A DNA stretch of 14,745 bases. Origin: Chloroflexota bacterium (GTDB lineage: Bacteria; Chloroflexota; Anaerolineae; Anaerolineales; UBA11579). Below are positions 1-6,907 of the stretch, piece by piece (within the stretch, counting starts at the first letter, position 1; the number at the start of each line of letters is the position of its first letter). The notes below the pieces were generated by a model, which saw only the letters and a list, made by a program, of their open reading frames with translations, was not told where the DNA came from and searched no databases. The translations under genes and the position numbers were made by a program. Location of the stretch: contig JAUWSD010000006.1 in assembly GCA_030610225.1 (NCBI GenBank), forward strand, positions 1-14,745. Direction: 5' to 3'.

Positions 1-1
1 A

Positions 2-925
2 CATGACTCTGATATTTCCAGATTTGAGGGTTTGAAACAATATTATCGTGTTTCATACACAGATGAGGATTCGGGCTATTTCAAAGCGGCTGTATTGATC
101 GAGCGCGCAAACCACAGTCAATTCAACACTGTGTGGAGTCCATATGACCGCCGGTTACCAAGTAGATTCTTGTTGAACATAAAACCGATAATGCCTGAAG
201 AACAGCAGCGTGAAATCCTTCTGATGTATGTTTCTGCATTCCTGGATGCGACATTGAAAGATGTAGATGAATACAGGGCTGTATTCGAAAATTATCAGAA
301 TGCAGGTGAGTGGTTACCAGAGAATCTGTATATGAATCAATTCCAGAGTTCAGGCTTTACACCTGTTGCGAATTTTGAAGAGGATGTGGGTGTGGAGACA
401 GCTACAGTTGGTGAGATACGAACATCCGGGCTGCTCTTTTGGAAAGAGTTGAGCTTGAAGCTCCGTTCTGGAAAGGAATTGGATAATCAAGTTGTAGAAA
501 TCGGGTGGGGAGACTTAAAAAGCTCTTGCTATACAATCCAATTTGATAATCAGGTAGAGATCTCATCCGCTGATACTCTCAGTTTTGGCTTGGTAGACAA
601 GCGGGAATTTAATGGTGAACTTCTTGATATGACCATCGAAGTCAGTGATAAATATGGCAATGCGGCATCTGTTCAACTGAGTGATTTTGGGAGGTTATTA
701 CCTCAATTCCATGTTGTGTTCACCAAGTACCCCTTATGGGAACAGATCACCTATAAAAATGAAATAGAGCCGATACTCCAGACCTTCTTGATCCCTCTGG
801 TTGAATTTGAAAAAGAAAACAATTTGCTTGATATTGAGAATATCAGTGAGATAAGATTCAAGTTTGATATAACCAGCAACGGCAAGATCTATCTGGATGA
901 GGTCGGATTTGAAAGGTTGGATTGA
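2..925 (+). CDS. Secreted-type alpha/beta hydrolase, C-terminal part (5' end cut by window)
   Basis: The reading frame is open back to the left edge, so this is a partial gene. A TTG at 32 opens the frame in-window but is an unlikely start, because homology-like sequence (HDSDISRFEG) precedes it. That segment, followed by ANHSQFNTVW (His codon at 113), resembles the acid and histidine parts of the catalytic triad in bacterial alpha/beta hydrolases; the nucleophile elbow would lie outside the window. The next 35 to 40 residues (LLNIKPIMPEEQQREILLMY) look like the closing helices of the fold. The last ~170 residues are beta-rich and end in GKIYLDEVGFERLD, as carbohydrate-binding-like jelly-roll modules often do. 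The likely role is an exported esterase- or lipase-like enzyme with an accessory beta domain; the substrate cannot be told. The fold is inferred from motif pattern only. Confidence 0.6.
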   Translation, partial: HDSDISRFEGLKQYYRVSYTDEDSGYFKAAVLIERANHSQFNTVWSPYDRRLPSRFLLNIKPIMPEEQQREILLMYVSAFLDATLKDVDEYRAVFENYQNAGEWLPENLYMNQFQSSGFTPVANFEEDVGVETATVGEIRTSGLLFWKELSLKLRSGKELDNQVVEIGWGDLKSSCYTIQFDNQVEISSADTLSFGLVDKREFNGELLDMTIEVSDKYGNAASVQLSDFGRLLPQFHVVFTKYPLWEQITYKNEIEPILQTFLIPLVEFEKENNLLDIENISEIRFKFDITSNGKIYLDEVGFERLD

Positions 926-939
926 ATTTCCCCCCCGCT

Positions 940-948
940 TGATATAAT
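940..948 (+). promoter_or_regulatory. Extended -10 promoter for the DUF6125-like gene
   Basis: TGATATAAT is a perfect extended -10 (TGnTATAAT) in the 51-bp gap between two plus-strand genes. A -35-like TTGAAT at 922-927 is only 15 bp away, so the extended -10 probably carries recognition. Transcription would start near 955, leaving a leader of about 20 nt before the ATG at 977. Confidence 0.6.
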
Positions 949-976
949 CAAGAACATAAAAATTAATGGAGATAAA

Positions 977-1546
977 ATGCCTGATAGAGAAATCCTGCGA
1001 AAATTAGACAAAGAAACATTGATAGACCTCCTGGAAGATTCAGCAAAAAACTGGCTGGCTCATGATGGTTTATGGTTCCAGGCAGTTGAAAACGAATATG
1101 ATATTTCTTCAGCAATAAAGATGGATAAGATCGCCTGGAGATATTTCACACAGGTTGAAGCTAAGAGAATAATGAGAAGAGTTGGGGTCGAGCAAGGCGG
1201 TGGGTTAGATGCGCTGGAGAAGGCACTCCAGTTTCGGCTGTATGCAAGACTTAATGAGCAGGCATTACATAGGTTGGATGAAACGACACTTAGATATGAG
1301 ATGACAGACTGTCGGGTGCAATCTGCGCGTAAAAGAAAGAAGATGAATCTTTTTCCATGCAAACCTGTTGGAATAATTGAGTATGCATATTTTGCATATA
1401 CAATTGATCCACGCATCAGGACGAGTATTATTGCATGCCCTCCAGATGAGCATGATAGGGATTTTTACTGTGCGTGGTTATTTAAACTGGAGGATGAACC
1501 GATCGTCGAAGATCAGCTTCTTCCCCCTGGATTTTCCTTAGAATAA
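977..1546 (+). CDS. DUF6125-like cytosolic protein
   Basis: A 189-residue soluble protein with no signal peptide or membrane segment. The pattern DGLWF (30-34), a W-x(5)-EA-rich helix (54-62), TDCRVQSAR (110-118), FPCK (126-129), IDPRI (143-147) and CPPDEH..FYCAW (154-167) is what I associate with the DUF6125 family, seen in Anaerolineae and deltaproteobacterial anaerobes. I know of no assigned reaction. Four cysteines (112, 128, 154, 165) all lie in the conserved-looking half and could form a metal or cluster site; that is inference. The start is supported by GGAG 6 nt upstream of ATG. It is transcribed from its own promoter, ends 1 nt from the convergent threonine synthase gene, and has no separate terminator. 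Confidence 0.7.
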   Translation: MPDREILRKLDKETLIDLLEDSAKNWLAHDGLWFQAVENEYDISSAIKMDKIAWRYFTQVEAKRIMRRVGVEQGGGLDALEKALQFRLYARLNEQALHRLDETTLRYEMTDCRVQSARKRKKMNLFPCKPVGIIEYAYFAYTIDPRIRTSIIACPPDEHDRDFYCAWLFKLEDEPIVEDQLLPPGFSLE

Positions 1547-1547
1547 T

Positions 1548-2603
1548 TTAATTAGAGAAAATTACTTCTTCCAGTTTATCTAAACCTACTGGGATTGGTT
1601 CTTTTAATTCAGCCTGGTTGACGATTATGTCTGGGTCTTTCATCCCATGCCCGGTACAAATTGCCACGATTGTTTTATCTTTTGGATCAATATTACCTAA
1701 GAGAATTTCTTTCTTCAGCCCGGCAACACCTGCAGCAGAAGCGGGTTCAACCCAGACACCTTCCTGAGCCAATCTAGACTGCATTTCCAGAATTTCTTTA
1801 TCTGTGCAAGATATTATCCTACCATTTGATTCATGCGCAGCTTGTAGGGCTTCTTCACCTCTCGCGGGATTACCGATGCGGATCGCAGTCGCTACAGTTT
1901 CGGGATTCTTAACTGGCTCTCCCAGGACTAATGGTGCAGATCCCGCAGCCTGAACCCCAAGCATCTGGGGCAGCCCGGTATGTTTGACTTCGTTGAACCT
2001 CCTGAAACCTTTCCAGTAACTTGTGATGTTCCCGGCATTACCTACAGGCAGACAGCATATGTCTGGTGCTGAGCCTACTTGCTCGCAGATCTCAAAGGCT
2101 CCGGTTTGTTGGCCCTCTATCCGGTATGGATTGATCGAATTGACTAAGCTAACGGGATGTTTATCACTGATCTTTACAACCAGTTCCAATGCATCGTCAA
2201 ACGATCCATCTATCTGGATCACCTCAGCTTGATGAGCAATAGCCCCGGTGATCTTTCCCGCAGCAACTTTTCCTGCTGGCATCAGCACAAAGGCTTTTAA
2301 TCCAGCTCTCGCAGAATATGCTGCTGCGCTGGCGGCTGTATTTCCAGTTGATGCACAGATAACAGATTTTACATTTCTACCGACCGCTTCACTGATCGCA
2401 GCTGTCATTCCTCGGTCCTTAAAAGAACCTGTTGGGTTTAATCCCTCATATTTGATGAACAACTTGAAATCACCGCCCAGCTCGTTGGCTAATCGGGGTA
2501 TTGGGATCAATGGTGTATTGCCCTCATTCAAACTGACAGTGATCGAGTAGGCAGGCAGATCTAATAATTCCGAATATTTATGGATAATGCCTTTATAGAT
2601 CAT
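1548..2603 (-). CDS. thrC: Threonine synthase
   Basis: This PLP enzyme converts O-phosphohomoserine to threonine, the last step of the pathway, in the cytosol. The 351-residue length fits the short form of the family without the N-terminal extension. Visible motifs are EGNTPL (27-32), the PLP lysine in NPTGSFKDRG (Lys62), STGNTAAS (85-92), the phosphate-binding loop LPVGNAGN (185-192), and EPASAAGVAG near the C-terminus. The start is supported by GAGG 9 nt upstream. It lies 20 nt behind the comEA-like gene on the same strand, so the two are probably cotranscribed although functionally unrelated. Its tail nearly touches the convergent gene ending at 1546. The fold-II PLP family includes cysteine and serine-dehydratase relatives, but the motif set and length favour threonine synthase. 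Confidence 0.93.
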   Translation of the reverse strand: MIYKGIIHKYSELLDLPAYSITVSLNEGNTPLIPIPRLANELGGDFKLFIKYEGLNPTGSFKDRGMTAAISEAVGRNVKSVICASTGNTAASAAAYSARAGLKAFVLMPAGKVAAGKITGAIAHQAEVIQIDGSFDDALELVVKISDKHPVSLVNSINPYRIEGQQTGAFEICEQVGSAPDICCLPVGNAGNITSYWKGFRRFNEVKHTGLPQMLGVQAAGSAPLVLGEPVKNPETVATAIRIGNPARGEEALQAAHESNGRIISCTDKEILEMQSRLAQEGVWVEPASAAGVAGLKKEILLGNIDPKDKTIVAICTGHGMKDPDIIVNQAELKEPIPVGLDKLEEVIFSN

Positions 2604-2623
2604 AAAAGAATCCTCAATATATC

Positions 2624-3199
2624 TTAGTATATCGTGATCAGATCTTTTATCAGTTTAAATGTTATTTCACCAATTCCGGACACATTTATGACATCATCAA
2701 TCTTTGTGAATGGGCCATTTAAATTGCGGTAATCAATGATTGCATTTGCCCGTGTCTCACCGATGTTTGGCAGTTCAATCAATTCATCAACTGATGCTGA
2801 ATTTATATTTATCAAACTGATTGGATCTGAGACCGCCTGATCTATTTCCCCGATAGTGTAATATTCTTCCTCATTCTTTACCAATAATGGAATTTCGATC
2901 TTTTGACCATCAATAACATGGGCAGCTTGATTAAGATGACCTGTATATGCATCTTCCAATAGACCGCCTGCAATTTCTATCGCTTCATAAATCCTGCTGT
3001 CAGGGGAAAGAGTGTAGACACCTGGGTCCGCAACCGCTCCGAAGATATCCACTACAACAGATTCAGGGGTAGGCGCTGGGAGAAGTTCAACAGAATTGCC
3101 GCGTTGGGGTTTCGTGATATAGAAAAGAATGCTAGTAAAGAGCATTGTCACTAATACAGTTAGAACTGTTTTCCAAAGTGGGTCGATCTTGTTTTCCAT
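2624..3199 (-). CDS. comEA: ComEA-like DNA-uptake protein (TM + SLBB + helix-hairpin-helix)
   Basis: A 191-residue protein with an N-terminal membrane anchor (about residues 10-28), a short Pro-rich linker, an SLBB-like domain (48-105; IFGAVADPGVY, then DGQKIEIP), and a C-terminal helix-hairpin-helix domain (129-191). The HhH part opens with NINSASVDELIELPNIG and has the paired hairpins PNIGETRA and VSGIGEIT. This order is the classic ComEA architecture: an extracytoplasmic receptor that binds double-stranded DNA during natural transformation. The start has GGGAG about 10 nt upstream. No comEC or other competence gene is in the window. It leads into thrC and lies 72 bp beyond the dsbA-like gene, behind a terminator. 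Confidence 0.88.
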   Translation of the reverse strand: MENKIDPLWKTVLTVLVTMLFTSILFYITKPQRGNSVELLPAPTPESVVVDIFGAVADPGVYTLSPDSRIYEAIEIAGGLLEDAYTGHLNQAAHVIDGQKIEIPLLVKNEEEYYTIGEIDQAVSDPISLININSASVDELIELPNIGETRANAIIDYRNLNGPFTKIDDVINVSGIGEITFKLIKDLITIY

Positions 3200-3228
3200 T
3201 GAGTTATTTCTCCCTTAACTATTGTGAT

Positions 3229-3257
3229 AAAAAAAGGCAGGAAGAATTTCCTGCCTT
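3229..3257 (-). terminator. Rho-independent terminator of the dsbA-like gene
   Basis: Read on the minus strand, AAGGCAGGAA (3257-3248), a 4-nt loop, and TTCCTGCCTT (3243-3234) form a perfect 10-bp stem running into a T tract (A on the plus strand, 3229-3235). It sits 14 nt past the dsbA stop codon and before comEA, so it ends the dsbA transcript. Confidence 0.9.
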
Positions 3258-3270
3258 CAAATTATATACT

Positions 3271-4008
3271 TTATTCTTCTCCCTCAAGACCAGATAAGAT
3301 ATTTTCAACCTCAGCTTGAATATCAGCAAATTGGAAGCTATCAAGCAAGTTCCCGTTGATTATCACGCTGGGTGTACCTGGAATTCCCAAAGCTGTCCCA
3401 TTTTCAACATCCCGATCCAATTGATCAGTATGGGCATTATCTGCCAGACATTTTGAGAATACATTCGTATCCATTCCGATCAACTTGGCCATTGTTTCCA
3501 AAGCCTTGTCTGTAAATCCTTTGGATACACCAAAATCGAAATTTGTATAAATATAATCATGCATTTCCCAGAAATAACCTTGGTCATCAGCGCAATATAA
3601 TGCCTGAGAGGTGATACCAGATTGGGGCGGGTTGATGCGGTCGCCAAATGTATGATAAACAAAATACACTAAACCGGTTTCAACATACTGCTGGATGATA
3701 TTTGGTTCAACGGTCTCATAGAAATATTCACAGGCTGGGCATTTGAAGTCCGAATACACTTCGATCGTAACCGGGGCATTAGGATCACCAATTGCATTGC
3801 CATCTGCTAAAGGATGTGCCCTCTGGGCCGGTTCGATCAGATCAGTAATTGGCTGCATTGTAGGTAGATACAGGGCAAGCAGGATGATCCCAAAACCAAC
3901 AACAATCAGGGTAATGTTAACTGCTTGTTTTTTACGTTTATTTCTTTTGCTGCGTTGAACACGTGCCTGATATTTTTGCTGCTTTTTTGAAATGTTCTCT
4001 GAACTCAT
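3271..4008 (-). CDS. Membrane-anchored DsbA-family thiol-disulfide oxidoreductase
   Basis: A 245-residue protein with a very basic N-terminal cytosolic stretch (8-28), one membrane segment (about 30-50), and an extracytoplasmic thioredoxin-fold domain. The redox motif is FKCPACEYF, with CPAC at 90-93. The cis-proline loop is GIPGTPSV (Pro213). A second cysteine pair, Cys139 and Cys187, lies in the inserted helical domain, as is common in this DsbA/BdbD-like group. The protein should introduce or reshuffle disulfides in exported proteins. No VKOR or DsbB partner is visible here. The start is supported by AAGGAG. It appears monocistronic, with its own weak promoter and a strong terminator. DsbA-like family is well supported; oxidase versus isomerase activity is not decided by sequence. 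Confidence 0.88.
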   Translation of the reverse strand: MSSENISKKQQKYQARVQRSKRNKRKKQAVNITLIVVGFGIILLALYLPTMQPITDLIEPAQRAHPLADGNAIGDPNAPVTIEVYSDFKCPACEYFYETVEPNIIQQYVETGLVYFVYHTFGDRINPPQSGITSQALYCADDQGYFWEMHDYIYTNFDFGVSKGFTDKALETMAKLIGMDTNVFSKCLADNAHTDQLDRDVENGTALGIPGTPSVIINGNLLDSFQFADIQAEVENILSGLEGEE

Positions 4009-4021
4009 TAATGCTCCTTAA

Positions 4022-4038
4022 ATGCTGGAGATCAGCAT
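4022..4038 (-). promoter_or_regulatory. Hairpin in the dsbA leader, just before the RBS
   Basis: ATGCTG and CAGCAT form a 6-bp stem with a 5-nt loop, immediately upstream of AAGGAG and the start at 4008. On the minus strand it is not followed by a T run, so it is unlikely to terminate the upstream operon. It may be a 5' stabilising or RBS-proximal hairpin. On the plus strand it is followed by CTTTTTT, but no plus-strand gene ends here. Confidence 0.35.
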
Positions 4039-4057
4039 CTTTTTTAATCGATTGTAA

Positions 4058-4066
4058 ATAATAACA
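4058..4066 (-). promoter_or_regulatory. Candidate extended -10 promoter for the dsbA-like gene
   Basis: On the minus strand TGTTATTAT matches TGnTATAAT at all but one base, in the 90-bp gap upstream of dsbA. No good -35 is seen at 16 to 18 bp. Transcription would start near 4051 and give a leader of about 40 nt. Confidence 0.4.
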
Positions 4067-4098
4067 TTAAAGAATTGATATAAACAGGAGAAGATTAA

Positions 4099-4959
4099 TT
4101 ACTTGTTAATTCTTAGCCCAAATACTGGAAAATATTCATTTGTAGGCTGGAAACCAAATTTCTTGTATAGATTTTTCGAACAAACATTATTCTGCTGGGT
4201 GTTTACAGACAAAATATTCTTATTATTTGTTTTTAGAAATTTTATTAGATCGGTAAGTATTACAGAAGCGATGCCCTTAGACTGGTATGCAGGGTGTATT
4301 GCAAGACGGGCCAGATGAGTGCTTCTTGGGCTTAATGTGCTGATCTGGTAACCAATAATCGTCTCTTTCTCTAAGATAACGGTTGCCTTATATGCCTTAC
4401 TGAATGCTGCTTCCAGAGATTTTCTTGTATTATGCCACACGGGGCCAAATGATCCTCTGTCGAGTATCTCAATTTCCGGGATATCTGATATTTGCATATC
4501 TCTAATGATATGTTCTGTTCCAGGAAGGACGATTTGAAAGTTTTGAGTATCGAGATTTAAAATGATGATTCTGGATAATTCTTTGAAGCCATTATTTGAT
4601 AAGAGATTAGTAAACCAGGGGGTTATTGGGATGGCAAGCAGATGTTTGGCTGTGCTGTTTTCTAGTATTGATATTGCGGCCTGAATGAGTTCATTCCAGA
4701 TTATCTTGGAGGGTTCCCCGGCAGCTGCAAGGAAAAACTGTATCCAAGCTGTTTTGGATGGATCAGCTGGACACGATAGAGCTCCAGTGATCCTGCCAGA
4801 CCTTTCCATGATCAGGAAGGGGGTTTCATCTATTCGGTCAAGTGGGCTGCGCCAGTCAAGGTGTTTGTGCACCATTTGTTCAGACTTGATCAAGCTCTGC
4901 AGCTTGGGGATGTCTTCAGGTACTGCCGGACGGATAGATGATTTTTGTTGGGGTAACAT
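4099..4959 (-). CDS. Tandem GNAT-fold N-acetyltransferase
   Basis: A 286-residue cytosolic protein that appears to be two GNAT domains in a row. The N-terminal copy (about 8-140; opens IRPAVPEDIPKLQSLI) lacks a clear acetyl-CoA loop and is probably degenerate. The C-terminal copy (about 150-283; opens IRDMQISDIPEIEILD) keeps motif A (LARLAIHPAYQSKGIASVIL, 216-235, with the Q-S-K-G-I-A pyrophosphate loop) and motif B (NLYKKFGFQP, 263-272). It should transfer an acyl group from acyl-CoA to an amine; the acceptor is unknown. It is the last gene of the minus-strand signalling operon, 27 nt after the TPR gene. There is no Shine-Dalgarno before the ATG at 4959, so the start is less certain, although the GNAT fold begins within 10 residues of it. 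Confidence 0.83.
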   Translation of the reverse strand: MLPQQKSSIRPAVPEDIPKLQSLIKSEQMVHKHLDWRSPLDRIDETPFLIMERSGRITGALSCPADPSKTAWIQFFLAAAGEPSKIIWNELIQAAISILENSTAKHLLAIPITPWFTNLLSNNGFKELSRIIILNLDTQNFQIVLPGTEHIIRDMQISDIPEIEILDRGSFGPVWHNTRKSLEAAFSKAYKATVILEKETIIGYQISTLSPRSTHLARLAIHPAYQSKGIASVILTDLIKFLKTNNKNILSVNTQQNNVCSKNLYKKFGFQPTNEYFPVFGLRINK

Positions 4960-4964
4960 ACGGT

Positions 4965-4978
4965 TTATTCTAGAATAA
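4965..4978. repeat. 14-bp perfect palindrome between TPR and GNAT genes
   Basis: TTATTCTAGAATAA is a perfect palindrome that fills half of the 27-nt gap ahead of the GNAT start codon. It could be an operator, an mRNA hairpin or chance; a 14-bp palindrome is expected about once in a window of this size. Confidence 0.4.
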
Positions 4979-4986
4979 CAACCAGG

Positions 4987-5508
4987 TTATTTAAAAAATC
5001 TCTCAAGGATGAATCTCATAAATCTTTGCCAGAGATTTGGTTTTCCTTCCAGATCTACGCTTGATATTAATGAAGCTGCAGCCTCATATTTCCGATTACC
5101 CTTGAATTTGAGATCAGCCATTGATTTCATAACTTCAGAGAGATACTGTTCTTCCCCTAATTCCTGAAGGATCTCAACACATTGTTCATATGCTGTTTCT
5201 GCTTCCTCAACCCTTTTTACAGCTTCCAGAGCTGCGGCTTTATTTCCTAATGCCAGGGCTTGTTGAAGTATTTCATCATGCTGCTTAAATATTTCTTCAG
5301 TTCCAAGAACAGCTTTTAATGCTTGCTTTCCCTTTCCAGCCTGGAGGAATGCGACAGATTGATTATTAGCCATCTCAGCACTTTTCACAGCATCATTAAT
5401 TGTTTCATATTCCTGCTTGGCCTGCCCAAACAGTTTGGCTGCTTTAGCATATTTATTTTTTTGATATGCTTCTTTACCCTCTAATTCATAAGAACTGGTT
5501 TTGCTCAT
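4987..5508 (-). CDS. Tetratricopeptide-repeat protein with amphipathic C-terminal tail
   Basis: A 173-residue protein made almost wholly of helical TPR-like repeats (about 4-37, 43-78, 83-118 and 124-150; for example EGKEAYQKNKYAKAAKLFGQ and ALALGNKAAALEAVKRVEEA). TPR arrays bind peptide or protein partners. The last 16 residues (NLWQRFMRFILERFFK) are basic and aromatic and look like an amphipathic, possibly membrane-attaching or partner-binding, helix. There is no signal peptide. The start overlaps the stop of the tandem-HTH gene as ATGA, so the two are translationally coupled. That coupling suggests the TPR protein works with the regulator, in the manner of TPR-containing XRE regulators but as a separate chain; this is inference. 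Confidence 0.8.
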   Translation of the reverse strand: MSKTSSYELEGKEAYQKNKYAKAAKLFGQAKQEYETINDAVKSAEMANNQSVAFLQAGKGKQALKAVLGTEEIFKQHDEILQQALALGNKAAALEAVKRVEEAETAYEQCVEILQELGEEQYLSEVMKSMADLKFKGNRKYEAAASLISSVDLEGKPNLWQRFMRFILERFFK

Positions 5509-6179
5509 ATTGTTATTTCCAGAAGACCTTCGGCAATTGATCTGAGCTGCTCAGTAGATAAAGAACTGAGCTTCTTTGCAACCTCAAGGTAGGGAGTGTT
5601 CACTGGTTTGCTGATGAAATCCTGAAGAGCTGGCTCTAGATTTCTGAAGGCTTCAACTGCTTGATTTTCGATCGCTTTCTTACCAGAACCTGTTGAATCA
5701 TCGATCAGATCATAAATCCAGATATTAAAGAGATTACAAAGAATTTCCAGTTCCGGGATCGGGACTGCAGAATCACCACGTTCATATTTCTTCATTCTCG
5801 ATCCGGAGATCCCGGTTTTCTCCAGAAGTTCTTTATAGGTCATATTTGATTCTGAGAAAGCTTTTGAAATAACTTCTCCTATCCTGACATTGCTGCTGTT
5901 TATATCATCGGGATTAAAGAGAAGGTCGGATTGATCTTTCTCAGTTTGGAGTTCGTCCTGGAAGAAGTATTTAATTGGCAGAGAGAAGTTGTTTGCAAGC
6001 ACCTCTAATTCCGGAAGAGAAATTGAACGTTTTCCATTCTCGATAGAATTAAAGGCACCCCCGGAAATGCCGATCATTTGGCCACATTCTTTTTTTGTTT
6101 TACCGATAAAGAGCCTGGCATCTTTAATAAGAACACCTAATTTTTTTCTTCGAATACTTGCAGCAAGTTTAGATTGCAT
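5505..6179 (-). CDS. Tandem Cro/C1-type (XRE) helix-turn-helix regulator
   Basis: A 224-residue DNA-binding protein with two XRE-type domains. The first (about 12-73) contains GQMIGISGGAFNSIENGKRS and the second (about 98-160) KTGISGSRMKKYERGDSAVP. Both end in the same layout (LPELEVLANNFSLPI and IPELEILCNLFNIWI), so they look like an internal duplication. A C-terminal helical region (165-224; NLEPALQDFISKPV, LSTEQLRSIAEGLL) may mediate dimerisation or effector binding. A single chain with two HTH domains could recognise a dyad unaided. The start has a strong GGAGG 7 nt upstream, inside an inverted repeat. It follows the response regulator by 24 nt and overlaps the TPR gene by 4 nt. Confidence 0.85.
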   Translation of the reverse strand: MQSKLAASIRRKKLGVLIKDARLFIGKTKKECGQMIGISGGAFNSIENGKRSISLPELEVLANNFSLPIKYFFQDELQTEKDQSDLLFNPDDINSSNVRIGEVISKAFSESNMTYKELLEKTGISGSRMKKYERGDSAVPIPELEILCNLFNIWIYDLIDDSTGSGKKAIENQAVEAFRNLEPALQDFISKPVNTPYLEVAKKLSSLSTEQLRSIAEGLLEITI

Positions 6180-6196
6180 TTCCTGACCTCCAGGAA
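6180..6196 (-). promoter_or_regulatory. RBS of the XRE gene held in the loop of an inverted repeat
   Basis: On the minus strand TTCCTG-GAGGT-CAGGAA is a perfect 6-5-6 dyad placed directly before ATG, with the Shine-Dalgarno core GGAGGT at the loop. As RNA it would present or mask the RBS. As DNA it is the size of an XRE operator. Either would suit autoregulation; neither is shown. Confidence 0.45.
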
Positions 6197-6203
6197 TCTT
6201 TAA

Positions 6204-6896
6204 TTAATTCAGAATAGGCATTATATAGCCTAAACCTGATTTTGTTTTGATATGTTCTGGTTTCTTTGGGTTTTCTTCCAATTTTTGACGGAGACGCGAG
6301 ATGCAAACCCATAAGATCTCTTTGTCATCCTTATATTCTTCCCCCCAAACATTGGTCAGCAGAGAGTCTGCTGAGACGACCTTTCCAACATTTTGGGCAA
6401 ATTGAAGGAGAAGTTTATACTCTGTAGTTGATAGAAAGACAGGCTCGTCATTAGTTGTTACTGAAGCCTTGGCAAAATTAATCGAAAGATCACCATGCTG
6501 GAATTTGATCGTGCGCCCCGAATCATCACTGACCTGAGCCCTGCGCATGACTGCTTTGACCCTTGCAATGAGGACATCTGCTGAAAATGGCTTCACAATA
6601 TAATCATCAGCACCCCTGTCCAAACCCAGAATCCTGTCCGATTCTTTTCCTTTGGCAGTAAGCATGACGATCGGAATATTTGAAAATTCGCGAATTCTCT
6701 GAAGGGCAGTTAATCCGTCCATCTTTGGCATCATAATATCCATCAATACCAGTGAAGGCGAATTGTTCACTACCTGGTCAATTGCCTCAAGTCCGTTATT
6801 TGCGACGATGACACTATAACCCTCAGAAACCAGATTGGCGTCCAATAGTCTTATAAAGCGGGGCTCGTCATCAACAATTAAAATTGTTTCACTCAT
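6204..6896 (-). CDS. OmpR/PhoB-family response regulator
   Basis: The receiver domain (1-120) has the acidic pair Asp9-Asp10 (ILIVDDEP), phosphoacceptor Asp53 (LMDIMMPKMDG), Thr80 (VMLTAKG) and Lys102 (YIVKPFSAD). A winged-helix DNA-binding domain follows (about 127-230; LSTTEYKLLLQFAQN, VWGEEYKDDKEILWVCISRL, GLGYIM). A longer reading from a TTG at 6911 is possible, but ATG at 6896 has GAGG 5 nt upstream and gives the usual MSETILIVDD start, so I prefer 230 residues. It lies 11 nt after the kinase stop and is surely the kinase's partner. Once phosphorylated it should dimerise and bind direct repeats, possibly at its own operon promoter near 8135-8235. The wing reads GLGYIMPI instead of the commoner GxGYRF/Y. 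Confidence 0.93.
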   Translation of the reverse strand: MSETILIVDDEPRFIRLLDANLVSEGYSVIVANNGLEAIDQVVNNSPSLVLMDIMMPKMDGLTALQRIREFSNIPIVMLTAKGKESDRILGLDRGADDYIVKPFSADVLIARVKAVMRRAQVSDDSGRTIKFQHGDLSINFAKASVTTNDEPVFLSTTEYKLLLQFAQNVGKVVSADSLLTNVWGEEYKDDKEILWVCISRLRQKLEENPKKPEHIKTKSGLGYIMPILN

Positions 6897-6907
6897 TACA
6901 TCCTCTT

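Noticed and set aside
32..34. TTG as the true start of the first gene
   Set aside because: The frame continues upstream to the window edge with sequence that fits the hydrolase (acid-residue segment), so the TTG is internal.
1520..1570. Terminator between the convergent DUF6125-like gene and thrC
   Set aside because: Only a weak, interrupted AT-rich stem can be drawn and there is no GC core, so I do not call one.
4022..4046. Plus-strand terminator (hairpin then CTTTTTT)
   Set aside because: No plus-strand gene ends upstream of it. It is better read as a hairpin in the dsbA leader.
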